Origin: CALBTQ01 sp036725605
GTDB taxonomy: Bacteria > Lernaellota > Lernaellaia > Lernaellales > Lernaellaceae
Direction: 5' to 3'
Assembly (NCBI GenBank): GCA_036725605.1
Contig: DAIMDW010000060.1
Span: 1 to 11,156 of the forward strand
DNA length: 11,156 bases
The notes under the pieces were generated by a model. That model searched no databases. It was not told where the DNA came from and was given only the letters and a program-made list of their open reading frames with translations. Positions 6,180 through 11,156 of the stretch are shown piece after piece. Made by a program: the position numbers and the translations under genes. Position 1 is the stretch's first letter, and each line of letters begins with the position of its first letter.

Positions 6180-6653
6180 TTAAGTCGCCTTCACCGGCGC
6201 GCTTCCTCTGAACAATAAGCGTATCCACCTTAAGAGCTTCCAGCGAATTAGGAGTGACTGCTCCACCTGCTTCACGACCACATCGTCATGTCGCAGTTCC
6301 ACGCGCCGGTGCAGCGGGTCGACCCGCCTAACGAAAGTTGCGATCCGGTCGCAGACCTCGATGGGTGCCGACGCCTCCACGGCCACCTCCAGATACTGCT
6401 GGGCTGGTGGGATGCGCCCGACGTGAAAGTACGGTTGGCCGTCGGCTTCTAGCAGGGAGACCTCCCGCATGGAGAATCGCCACCAGTCAAACCGGCCCAG
6501 GACTAGAACGCCGGACAGTTCGGTGCCGTCATTGAAGACCTTCTGTACCCACCGCCCGCGCCGGATTAGACGCACCCGGTTACGGCGAGGTAGTGTCTCC
6601 GATGGACGCATCTTCATCAATGGCCAAAATGGAGAAATAACCTTTATTATCAT
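6180..6653 (-). CDS. Hypothetical protein, about 143-157 aa
   Basis: I do not recognise this family. The frame (157 aa from ATG 6653) is rich in Arg, Val and Trp. It ends in a basic, hydrophobic stretch (LLIRWKLLRWIRLLFRG) that could be an amphipathic or membrane-associated helix. The consensus promoter just upstream has its -10 at 6660-6665, which puts the predicted transcription start at or near the ATG at 6653. The message would then be leaderless, or translation would begin at the ATG at 6617 or 6611 after a short leader; neither has a clear Shine-Dalgarno. Support is the well-placed promoter, protein-like composition and lack of a better frame on the other strand. No domain motif is seen. 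Confidence 0.55.
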   Translation of the reverse strand: MIIKVISPFWPLMKMRPSETLPRRNRVRLIRRGRWVQKVFNDGTELSGVLVLGRFDWWRFSMREVSLLEADGQPYFHVGRIPPAQQYLEVAVEASAPIEVCDRIATFVRRVDPLHRRVELRHDDVVVKQVEQSLLIRWKLLRWIRLLFRGSAPVKAT

Positions 6654-6659
6654 GGTCTT

Positions 6660-6688
6660 ATTATATCAAATCACGTCAATTTTGTCAA
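6660..6688 (-). promoter_or_regulatory. Consensus sigma-70 promoter for the leftward gene
   Basis: Read on the minus strand, TTGACA (6688-6683) is followed after exactly 17 bases by TATAAT (6665-6660), a perfect match to both consensus hexamers at the optimal spacing. It sits in an AT-rich patch and would start transcription at about 6653. Confidence 0.8.
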
Positions 6689-6704
6689 TAAAACTCTTGA
6701 CAAA
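6681..6704. promoter_or_regulatory. Inverted repeat formed by two back-to-back -35 boxes
   Basis: TTTGTCAA (6681-6688) and TTGACAAA (6697-6704) are 8-bp inverted arms separated by 8 bp. Each arm contains a TTGACA -35 box pointing outward. It may be a simple consequence of divergent promoters or a shared operator. Confidence 0.55.
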
Positions 6705-6723
6705 CCTGGCGTCTTTTGATAAT
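6697..6723 (+). promoter_or_regulatory. Divergent rightward promoter for the leader and the 7077 gene
   Basis: TTGACA (6697-6702) is followed after 15 bases by GATAAT (6718-6723), five of six matches to the -10 consensus. The spacer is short, so strength is uncertain. It would start a transcript at about 6730 with a leader of roughly 345 nt carrying both aptamer-like elements before the metallopeptidase gene. Confidence 0.55.
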
Positions 6724-6771
6724 CTAAAAACAGATAAAGGGCTGATTGGTCAACCTTGAAAATCCATTAGG

Positions 6772-6850
6772 AGTTCGGCGAGGGGCACGGCCCTATGACC
6801 CGACGCCAACCTACCGCCAACGGGGCGAAAAGGTGGCCCAGCCGTGAACG
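6772..6850 (+). ncRNA. Leader element A: SAM-I-clan-like aptamer
   Basis: The parts lie in the order of a SAM-I riboswitch. P1 arms are GTTC (6773-6776) and GAAC (6846-6849). P2 is GG-c-GA-GGG ... CCC-TATGA-c-CC, with the GA/TATGA kink-turn-like asymmetry. The P2 loop (CACGG) can pair with CCGTG (6842-6846) as the usual pseudoknot. P3 is CCAACC ... GGTGG, closed by a CGCC/GGCG hairpin. The AA bulge facing U in CAACC/GGUG, which contacts SAM in SAM-I, is kept. The lowest P3 pair is C-G instead of the usual G-C. No covariance search was possible. Confidence 0.62.
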
Positions 6851-6853
6851 ATG

Positions 6854-6885
6854 GACCGGTTGACCGGTCGGCTCTTTGATTTTTC
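6854..6885 (+). terminator. Intrinsic-terminator-like hairpin after leader element A
   Basis: GACCGG (6854-6859) and CCGGTC (6864-6869) form a 6-bp stem with a TTGA loop, followed by a T-rich tract (CTCTTTGATTTTT). It sits directly after the P1 3' strand of element A, where a riboswitch expression platform would be expected. Confidence 0.5.
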
Positions 6886-6891
6886 ATCGAG

Positions 6892-6968
6892 AGTTCGGCG
6901 AGGGATGTGGCCCGATGACCCGAACACCAACCCTGGCTGCTCGGCCAGAAGGTGGTAAAGCCCGAACG
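6892..6968 (+). ncRNA. Leader element B: second SAM-I-clan-like aptamer
   Basis: It begins exactly 120 bp after element A with the same GAGTTCGGCGAGGG start. P1 arms are GTTC (6893-6896) and GAAC (6964-6967). P2 is GGcGAGGG ... CCCGATGAcCC, the textbook kink-turn form. P3 is CCAACC ... GGTGG, capped by CTGGC/GCCAG, which differs in sequence from A but keeps pairing. The loop pseudoknot is weaker than in A. A small CGGT-GAAA-ACCG hairpin follows at 6966-6977. The stretch to 7064 holds no gene and no clear terminator. Confidence 0.6.
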
Positions 6969-7076
6969 GTGAAAACCGTGACGATGGAGAAAGCGACCTA
7001 ATCTTCCTGAGATCGCCTTCTTCACAACCATGGCATAAATCCTGGTTCGAGAGAGCCCATAACGAAGGAGGCGACG

Positions 7077-7775
7077 ATGGCATTGAAAGAGACCCAAGTA
7101 CCAGAGCGGCTTCTAATAGAGTTCGCGTCCGTTCGGCGGACGTACTTCCCGCGATGGCGCGGACACCGAGACTGGCAGGTCCGGGTGGGTTATCGACATG
7201 AGTTGACCGACTGCCGAGGTGAATGTGATCGGGAAGCCCGGATCATCTGGGTAGCACCGCCGCAATTGGGAAAGGATGACAACCACCTTCGCTGGCTCCT
7301 CATTCACGAGATCACCCACGCAGTAACGCGCGGGGGGCACGGTACCGAGTTCGTCCGAAGGCTTGAACGCGCGGCGGAGAAAGCGGGAAAAGTGGGAGCG
7401 GAGTCGCTGAAGGACCTTCTTTTCTCCGACATCGACGGGATCAGGGCGAACCCCGATACGCGGCCCGCCCAGGTGTACGCAATGCTCGACGACTGGGTGA
7501 CGGGCACCAGGGACATTCCAACATACCCGGCCGTTTTTGCGGAGCTGTGCCGCTACTTCAGTCAGACACCCGATGAGCTACGTAGGTTCGCCCCGAGGAC
7601 CGAAAAGGTCTACAGGAAGGCCGTGCGCTGGCGACAGGAAGAGGAGGAGGTAAGGCGGCGCTTTCACTCCCGCACGGGTTCGGAGCCCGAACCAGCCTCC
7701 ATCGTCGACGTAGAGGAACGGGTGGAAAAAACGTCTGTAAATGGAGGTTCTCGGACGTTCGCGAGCGAGACCTAA
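7077..7775 (+). CDS. HExxH zinc metallopeptidase-like protein (SprT-like fold)
   Basis: A 232-aa soluble protein starting at ATG 7077, 5 nt after AAGGAGG (7065-7071). Residues 75-92 read LIHEITHAVTRGGHGTEF: the HEITH motif (77-81) supplies two zinc-binding His and the catalytic Glu, and the downstream His88 in HGTEF is in the position of the third ligand in SprT-like and related zincins. There is no signal peptide, so it acts in the cytoplasm. The C-terminal third is charged and low in complexity (RWRQEEEEVRRRF). The family could be SprT-like or an immunity/protease partner of mobile elements; the substrate is unknown. It is first in a rightward cluster with a recombinase and is preceded by tandem aptamer-like leaders. 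Confidence 0.75.
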   Translation: MALKETQVPERLLIEFASVRRTYFPRWRGHRDWQVRVGYRHELTDCRGECDREARIIWVAPPQLGKDDNHLRWLLIHEITHAVTRGGHGTEFVRRLERAAEKAGKVGAESLKDLLFSDIDGIRANPDTRPAQVYAMLDDWVTGTRDIPTYPAVFAELCRYFSQTPDELRRFAPRTEKVYRKAVRWRQEEEEVRRRFHSRTGSEPEPASIVDVEERVEKTSVNGGSRTFASET

Positions 7776-7778
7776 AAA

Positions 7779-7863
7779 GCCGTAACGATGCGCCGAGGGA
7801 CTGGCCCGACGACGCGCGCCCAACCTGCCGGGATCGGTAAGGTGGAAAACCCAGGAGGACGGC
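7779..7863 (+). ncRNA. Leader element C: third SAM-I-clan-like aptamer, upstream of the recombinase
   Basis: P1 arms are GCCGT (7779-7783) and ACGGC (7859-7863). P2 is GCG-cc-GA-GGG-ACTGG-CCC-GACGA-CGC. The loop CTGG can pair with CCAG (7851-7854) as a pseudoknot. P3 is CCAACC ... GGTGG with a CCG/CGG cap. Stems differ from elements A and B but pairing is kept. It begins 4 nt after the metallopeptidase stop and ends 5 nt before the recombinase ATG. The recombinase Shine-Dalgarno GGAGG (7854-7858) lies between the pseudoknot strand and the P1 strand, so folding could mask translation initiation. Confidence 0.6.
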
Positions 7864-7867
7864 AAAC

Positions 7868-8878
7868 ATGAAAGCGAATAATCGGCAACTCGCCCTTATA
7901 CCGGTGAACTCAACCTCGTCGAGCCCGGTTGTCTCACGGCGCACTGATGACGTTCCTCGGTCGGTGGTTCCCACCATCGACCACTCCGGCTGCGAGAATG
8001 ACGAAGCCCTGGTGGAGCTGTTCCTCCAGACCCGTGCTCCGTCGACGCGCAGCCAGCGGGTCTACCGGTACGAGTTGCAGCGGTTCCGGGCTACGGTGTC
8101 GAAGCTGCTGGCCCGCGTCACCCTAGCCGATCTCCAGGGCTTCGCGGCGGCGCTGGAGGGGCTGGGATTGGCGACCGCGACCCGCGCCCGGGCTATCGCC
8201 ACGGTGCGGTCGTTGTTGCGGTTCGCCCATGAGACCGGTTACCTGCCTTACGACGTGGGCCGGGCACTCCGCCCACCCCGCAAGACCGAAACCAACGGCC
8301 AGCGCTACCTGACGCCCGGCGAGGCTGAGCGCCTCCTCGACGCGGCGCGGGAACGCGGGCTCCGGGACCTCCTGGTCGTCGCGGTGTTGCTGGGCACCGG
8401 CCTGCGGTGCGCGGAGCTGGCCGGGGCGAGCTGGGGCGACGTGTTCTCCGACCCGGATGGCCGCGTGGGGCTCCGGGTCCACGGCAAGGGCGGCAAGGTC
8501 CGCGACGCGAAAATTCGGTGCGACCTGTGGTGTGTAATCGTCGCAGAGCGAACAGAGCGCGGCTTGAACGTTGAACTTGATCCGAGTGACGTTGCCCCCC
8601 TGGTCGTCAACCGCTCCGGGAAGCGGCTGACGGAACGAGGCATCCATCGAGTAGTCGTGGCCTGCGCCAAAAAGGCCCGGCTAAAAAAAGCGGTTTCGCC
8701 GCACTGGCTACGACATACGCACGCCACGTTGAGCCTCCAGGGCGGTGCCACGGTCGTGCAGGTGCGGGAGCAGCTCGGTCACGCCTCTCTGGCGACCTCC
8801 AGCATCTACCTGCACGCCGCGCTTGGTTTGGCCGACACCGCTGCCGACCATCTGCCGGTGCGGTTCGTGGTTGACTAA
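7868..8878 (+). CDS. Tyrosine recombinase/integrase, XerC/D type
   Basis: A 336-aa site-specific recombinase, with ATG at 7868, 9 nt after GGAGG. Residues about 40-135 are an N-terminal SAM-like (core-binding) DNA-binding domain and 147-330 the catalytic domain. Catalytic residues are all visible: Arg180 (GTGLRCAEL), Lys207 (HGKGGK), His279 and Arg282 (SPHWLRHTHA), His305 (LGHASL) and the nucleophile Tyr314 (SSIYLHA). The first 40 residues are an unusual Ser/Thr-rich extension. The length exceeds XerC/D (about 300 aa) by this tail. There is no extra insert of the integron-integrase kind. It probably drives integration or resolution of the accessory island; its core site is not identified. Confidence 0.92.
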   Translation: MKANNRQLALIPVNSTSSSPVVSRRTDDVPRSVVPTIDHSGCENDEALVELFLQTRAPSTRSQRVYRYELQRFRATVSKLLARVTLADLQGFAAALEGLGLATATRARAIATVRSLLRFAHETGYLPYDVGRALRPPRKTETNGQRYLTPGEAERLLDAARERGLRDLLVVAVLLGTGLRCAELAGASWGDVFSDPDGRVGLRVHGKGGKVRDAKIRCDLWCVIVAERTERGLNVELDPSDVAPLVVNRSGKRLTERGIHRVVVACAKKARLKKAVSPHWLRHTHATLSLQGGATVVQVREQLGHASLATSSIYLHAALGLADTAADHLPVRFVVD

Positions 8879-8914
8879 GTGGCAGAGACTTTTTCGCATG
8901 AAGGGTGAAAGACC

Positions 8915-9301
8915 ATGCAAGATCGTGAAGAAATCTACGAAATGGTGGTCAACGAGGATGCCTGGTACAGAGCGACCTCGGCCAAAAGACCACCAGAGAT
9001 TACCAAAGGGGCCTACCGTTTTCATTTTTTCCAGCTGACTAAAAGCGGGAGGGTAGTGATCCAAACGAATGACCTCTTTGTTGAACACCGCCGAAAGATG
9101 GTTCCGTTCAGCTGTTGGGTTGGGAAGCGCGCCTGGGCAGCACTTTCACGAGGCCAGGACAGCGCGCTATTGGCGATCCATCCTGAGGCTTTACGTTACC
9201 GTCCGTTTGATAAACACGGACCACATGAGCGTTTTGATCTTCTTCTAGGTCTTTCTGCCCGTGGTGCTATAGAGGCTATGGTTGAAGAGGATATTCAATA
9301 A
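8915..9301 (+). CDS. Hypothetical protein, 128 aa
   Basis: Not recognised. ATG 8915 lies 36 nt after the recombinase stop, with a weak purine-rich site (AAGGG, 8901-8905). The protein is soluble and mixed alpha/beta in appearance, with an acidic N terminus (MQDREEIYEMVVNEDAWY), aromatic strands (YRFHFFQL) and an acidic C terminus. No transmembrane segment or metal motif is seen. Its codon use is less GC-rich than the gene at 9592. Co-orientation and short spacing suggest co-transcription with the recombinase. Confidence 0.65.
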   Translation: MQDREEIYEMVVNEDAWYRATSAKRPPEITKGAYRFHFFQLTKSGRVVIQTNDLFVEHRRKMVPFSCWVGKRAWAALSRGQDSALLAIHPEALRYRPFDKHGPHERFDLLLGLSARGAIEAMVEEDIQ

Positions 9302-9367
9302 TTTTCGACTGTTCCTGCTGACCGTGAACGACAATCGTGTTTGTAAAAACGAAGTCGAGGGAAAAAG

Positions 9368-9586
9368 ATGAACCGAGACGATAAAAAAGAACCCGTCATA
9401 GCATCCCTGGATTACTTCCAGACCCTCTCCGACCGAACCGGTGAAAAGATGATCCTATGCCATCTGGGCGGTGATCGTTTCGTCCGGGGCGAGGAATTTT
9501 GTTTCGAGACTATGGGCCGGAATCGGGCATTTTACCCGGTCGAACCGCGTCACAAGTTCCGCCTCATCCGGGGCGGCAAGGAGTAG
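9368..9586 (+). CDS. Small hypothetical protein, 72 aa
   Basis: Not recognised. ATG 9368 is preceded by GAGGG (9357-9361) at 6 nt. The protein has a charged N terminus (MNRDDKKEPV) and repeated basic/aromatic residues (DRFVRGEEFCFETMGRNRAFYPVEPRHKF), which suggests a small beta-rich or nucleic-acid-binding protein. It is followed after 5 nt by the next gene, so the two are likely co-translated. Confidence 0.62.
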   Translation: MNRDDKKEPVIASLDYFQTLSDRTGEKMILCHLGGDRFVRGEEFCFETMGRNRAFYPVEPRHKFRLIRGGKE

Positions 9587-9591
9587 AAGGA

Positions 9592-10074
9592 ATGATTACA
9601 TACAGAGACATTTTAGATGTGCGGAGACGAAACGACCGAGTTGCGCTCTCCGACCTTTCTATCCGTCTCGCCGCGAAGCGCGTGCGGGCGAGCGAGGCGA
9701 CGACTTGCGGGATTGTTCGGGTCAAGCAAATACCCGGCACCTGGGAGACGGTGCGGCAGGTGCTCCGGTCGGCGGGATTCGGGCACCTCTGCCTCCGCAT
9801 CCGGTTTGAGCGTGAAGACGCGACCGAGCCGTTCGAGGAGGTCGTCGCGCTCGTGCCGGGGCTCGACGCGGCGTGGGCCGCCCGCCTCGTGTGCCACGGC
9901 GCGACCGTGGTGCTCGCCGACGCCGTCGACCGGGAGGGGCTCGTCACCGCGATCCTCCGCCTGCACCCCGGTCAGCAAACCGCCAGTTTTGATCTGCCGC
10001 CGTCATCCTTCCTGGAGGCGCAGGCCGAGATGGCCATGACGAAAAATCAGCGAGAGATTTGGGGACGAATGTAA
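9592..10074 (+). CDS. Hypothetical protein, 160 aa
   Basis: Not recognised. ATG 9592 is preferred over the upstream in-frame start because AAGGAG (9578-9583) lies 8 nt upstream and the extension would overlap the previous gene in another frame. The protein is Val/Leu/Ala/Arg-rich with an alternating alpha/beta pattern (TCGIVRVKQI, HLCLRIRFER, EVVALVPGL, ATVVLADAV), and it ends in a Lys/Arg-containing tail. GC is very high in the codon third positions, in contrast with the gene at 8915. Last gene of the rightward cluster. Confidence 0.7.
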   Translation: MITYRDILDVRRRNDRVALSDLSIRLAAKRVRASEATTCGIVRVKQIPGTWETVRQVLRSAGFGHLCLRIRFEREDATEPFEEVVALVPGLDAAWAARLVCHGATVVLADAVDREGLVTAILRLHPGQQTASFDLPPSSFLEAQAEMAMTKNQREIWGRM

Positions 10075-10083
10075 ACTTCTGAA

Positions 10084-10102
10084 AAGAGTTCGAGCGACGC
10101 TC
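10084..10102 (+). repeat. 19-bp direct repeat, copy 1, with short hairpin
   Basis: AAGAGTTCGAGCGACGCTC is repeated exactly at 10318-10336, 234 bp away. It contains GAGC-GAC-GCTC, a small hairpin with a 3-nt loop, and lies 10 bp after the stop of the last rightward gene. Confidence 0.75.
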
Positions 10103-10110
10103 CATCTGTC

Positions 10111-10178
10111 GGCAGACTTGGTTTTTCGGCAAATAATTTCAAATGATTCGCAAAGGCTCGTGATCACCGAAAACTGCC
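10111..10178. repeat. Imperfect inverted repeat between the direct repeats
   Basis: GGCAG followed by GTTTTTCGG (10111-10129) is mirrored by CCGAAAACTGCC (10167-10178), with an unpaired internal loop on the left arm. CTGCC (10174-10178) can alternatively pair with GGCAG (10186-10190). The function is unknown; terminator, recombination site or REP-like element are possible. The gap 10075-10362 also carries the 12-bp palindrome ATATAGCTATAT at 10277-10288 in an AT-rich patch. No gene is seen in it. Confidence 0.45.
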
Positions 10179-10317
10179 ACTGACGGGCAGCGACTCGGCC
10201 CTGCGCCCGGGAGTTTCGCCTAAAAACCTGACACCCAAGTGTGCCTCGCCCGAACACTAAGTTACCCGATTATTCTATATAGCTATATTGCTAGCGCTCT
10301 AACACCCAACCCCAACG

Positions 10318-10336
10318 AAGAGTTCGAGCGACGCTC
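10318..10336 (+). repeat. 19-bp direct repeat, copy 2
   Basis: Exact copy of 10084-10102. Here the flanking bases extend the hairpin to TCGAGC-GAC-GCTCGA. It lies 26 bp past the stop of the leftward ankyrin gene, so the two copies bracket the convergent intergenic gap. Confidence 0.75.
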
Positions 10337-10362
10337 GATGTCAGTGGCGTGAAGGCTTGCTT

Positions 10363-11100
10363 TTACTTTTTTCTGTGAGGCGACGGGCACTCCGGGCGCG
10401 GGCGGTTCGGGGCGAGGTTTGCGTCAACAAAGTCGATGGCCTCCTCGCCGGAGCTTCTCCCTTGGTCGTCCCTCGCATAGATGTCTGCTCCGTGTTTGAT
10501 GAGCAGTTCTAGCATGTCGGCGTGGCCCTCAGACGCGGCCATGTGTGCAGGTGTCCGTCCCGCGTGGTTTCGCGCGTCCACGTCCGCTCCAAGTTCGAGC
10601 AGGACCTCGGCGACCGGCCGGTTATTGCAGCGGGCGGCGAAGTGCAGCGGTGTCTCGCCCCACCGCTCGCGGGCGTTTAGGTTCGCCCCTCGCTCATGCA
10701 GTGTCCGGACGAGGTAGGAGACAATGTCGGGCTCGACCAGCGTTTGGGCTACGGTATGTAGCGGAACCTGGCCCACATCCGGGTCGCCGACGCTGTTGGG
10801 GTCGGCCCCTCTGCTCAACAGCAGCCGGGCCAGCTCCCCGTCGCCGTTGTCGATGGCGATCTCCAGGGCCGTTTGCCCGTGCATCCCAGGTGCGTCCGGG
10901 GATGCCCCGCAGTCCAGGAGGTTGATGGCAACGTTAAAGTTCCGGTCGAAGGCCGCCAGGGTCAGGCTCGTCGATCCCGCCCCGTCGTCCGCCCGGGCGT
11001 CAAGGTCCGCGCCGTGCTCCGCGAGTACCTCGATCACCCCGACCGCTGCGCGGTGGATCGGCAGGTAGCCCAGGCCGTCGAGCCGCCCGGGGTCAGCCCC
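10363..11100 (-). CDS. Ankyrin-repeat protein, N terminus missing
   Basis: The frame reads leftward. GTG at 11037 is the first start, but ankyrin sequence continues in frame to 11100 (GADPGRLDGLGYLPIHRAA), so the true start lies beyond the terminal repeat. About seven ankyrin repeats can be seen. Examples are VIEVLAEHGADLDAR, HGQTALEIAIDNGDGELARL, VPLHTVAQ..., WGETPLHFAARCNNRPVAE and AGRTPAHMAASEGHADMLE, each ending in a GADxxAR-type hairpin. The tail is short and basic (PSPHRKK). Ankyrin stacks bind protein partners; no catalytic domain or signal peptide is visible in the part present. It is convergent with the 7077-10074 cluster. The repeats are regular and undamaged, so the gene is likely intact up to the cut. 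Confidence 0.9.
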   Translation of the reverse strand, partial: GADPGRLDGLGYLPIHRAAVGVIEVLAEHGADLDARADDGAGSTSLTLAAFDRNFNVAINLLDCGASPDAPGMHGQTALEIAIDNGDGELARLLLSRGADPNSVGDPDVGQVPLHTVAQTLVEPDIVSYLVRTLHERGANLNARERWGETPLHFAARCNNRPVAEVLLELGADVDARNHAGRTPAHMAASEGHADMLELLIKHGADIYARDDQGRSSGEEAIDFVDANLAPNRPRPECPSPHRKK

Positions 11101-11101
11101 C

Positions 11102-11156
11102 CGTACTGTCCCCCTTTTAGCAAGACAGAATTAGGCGGCTTTTAGGGAGAGGTGCG
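11102..11156. repeat. Right copy of the perfect 55-bp terminal inverted repeat
   Basis: Exact reverse complement of bases 1-55, ending at the last base. The reading frame of the ankyrin gene runs into it at 11101 and meets an in-frame stop at 11131-11133. The same ten repeat-encoded residues (FCLAKRGTVR) are read in frame into the truncated NACHT-FGE gene at the other end. Confidence 0.9.

Noticed and set aside
6469..6759. 96-aa plus-strand frame
   Set aside because: Antisense to the better supported leftward gene, and it runs through both divergent promoters.
6750..7097. 115-aa minus-strand frame opposite the leader elements
   Set aside because: It covers the two structured leaders and the Shine-Dalgarno of the metallopeptidase; the repeated peptide simply reflects the duplicated RNA element.
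8123..8751. Two minus-strand frames of 148-174 aa inside the recombinase
   Set aside because: Typical high-GC antisense shadows of a gene whose catalytic residues are all visible.
10084..10336. Integron attC array next to an integron integrase
   Set aside because: The recombinase lacks the extra integron-specific insert, the small genes are too close together to be separate cassettes, and no paired RYYYAAC/GTTRRRY boxes frame the repeats.
1..11156. Composite transposon with 55-bp terminal inverted repeats
   Set aside because: There is no transposase, the repeats coincide exactly with the window ends and with a standard k-mer size, and both flanking genes are cut without target-site duplication visible.
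1..11156. CRISPR array, tRNA or rRNA genes
   Set aside because: No regularly spaced repeats with spacers, no cloverleaf ending in CCA-type acceptor, and no conserved rRNA blocks were seen on either strand.

Overview
The window looks like one complete contig from an uncultured, moderately to highly GC-rich bacterium. NACHT NTPases fused to formylglycine-generating-enzyme (FGE) folds, together with diversity-generating retroelements, are typical of large-genome lineages such as Planctomycetota, Cyanobacteria, Chloroflexi and multicellular gammaproteobacteria. Nothing here fixes the phylum. The two ends carry a perfect 55-bp inverted repeat that cuts a gene at each side. 55 is a common de Bruijn k-mer length, so the ends are probably where the assembly ran into the same genomic repeat twice.

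Bases 57-5979 hold a complete diversity-generating retroelement (DGR) serving two target genes. The order is: 3' part of a NACHT-FGE gene ending in variable region VR1; DNA hairpin; avd; reverse transcriptase (RT); template repeat TR, overlapping the last RT codons; about 160 nt of strongly folded RNA-like sequence; a full 913-aa NACHT-FGE gene ending in VR2; a second hairpin. A hand alignment of TR (2833-2958) with VR1 (1208-1333) and VR2 (5772-5897) is gap-free. Every difference, 21 in VR1 and 23 in VR2, falls on a TR adenine. This is the signature of adenine-directed mutagenic retrohoming. The varied residues replace the catalytic cysteine region of the FGE fold, so the fold is a ligand-binding head on a STAND switch protein, that is, a hypervariable intracellular sensor.

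Bases 5980-7076 are mostly non-coding. They hold one leftward hypothetical gene (6180-6653) with a consensus sigma-70 promoter, a divergent rightward promoter whose -35 box lies only 8 bp away, and two tandem leader elements 120 bp apart that resemble SAM-I-clan aptamers. The first is followed by an intrinsic-terminator-like hairpin.

Bases 7077-10074 are a rightward cluster: HExxH metallopeptidase, a third aptamer-like element, a XerC/D-type tyrosine recombinase and three small unknown genes. The composition and the recombinase suggest a mobile or accessory island. Bases 10075-10362 are a repeat-rich gap. A leftward ankyrin-repeat gene follows, cut at its 5' end by the right terminal repeat.
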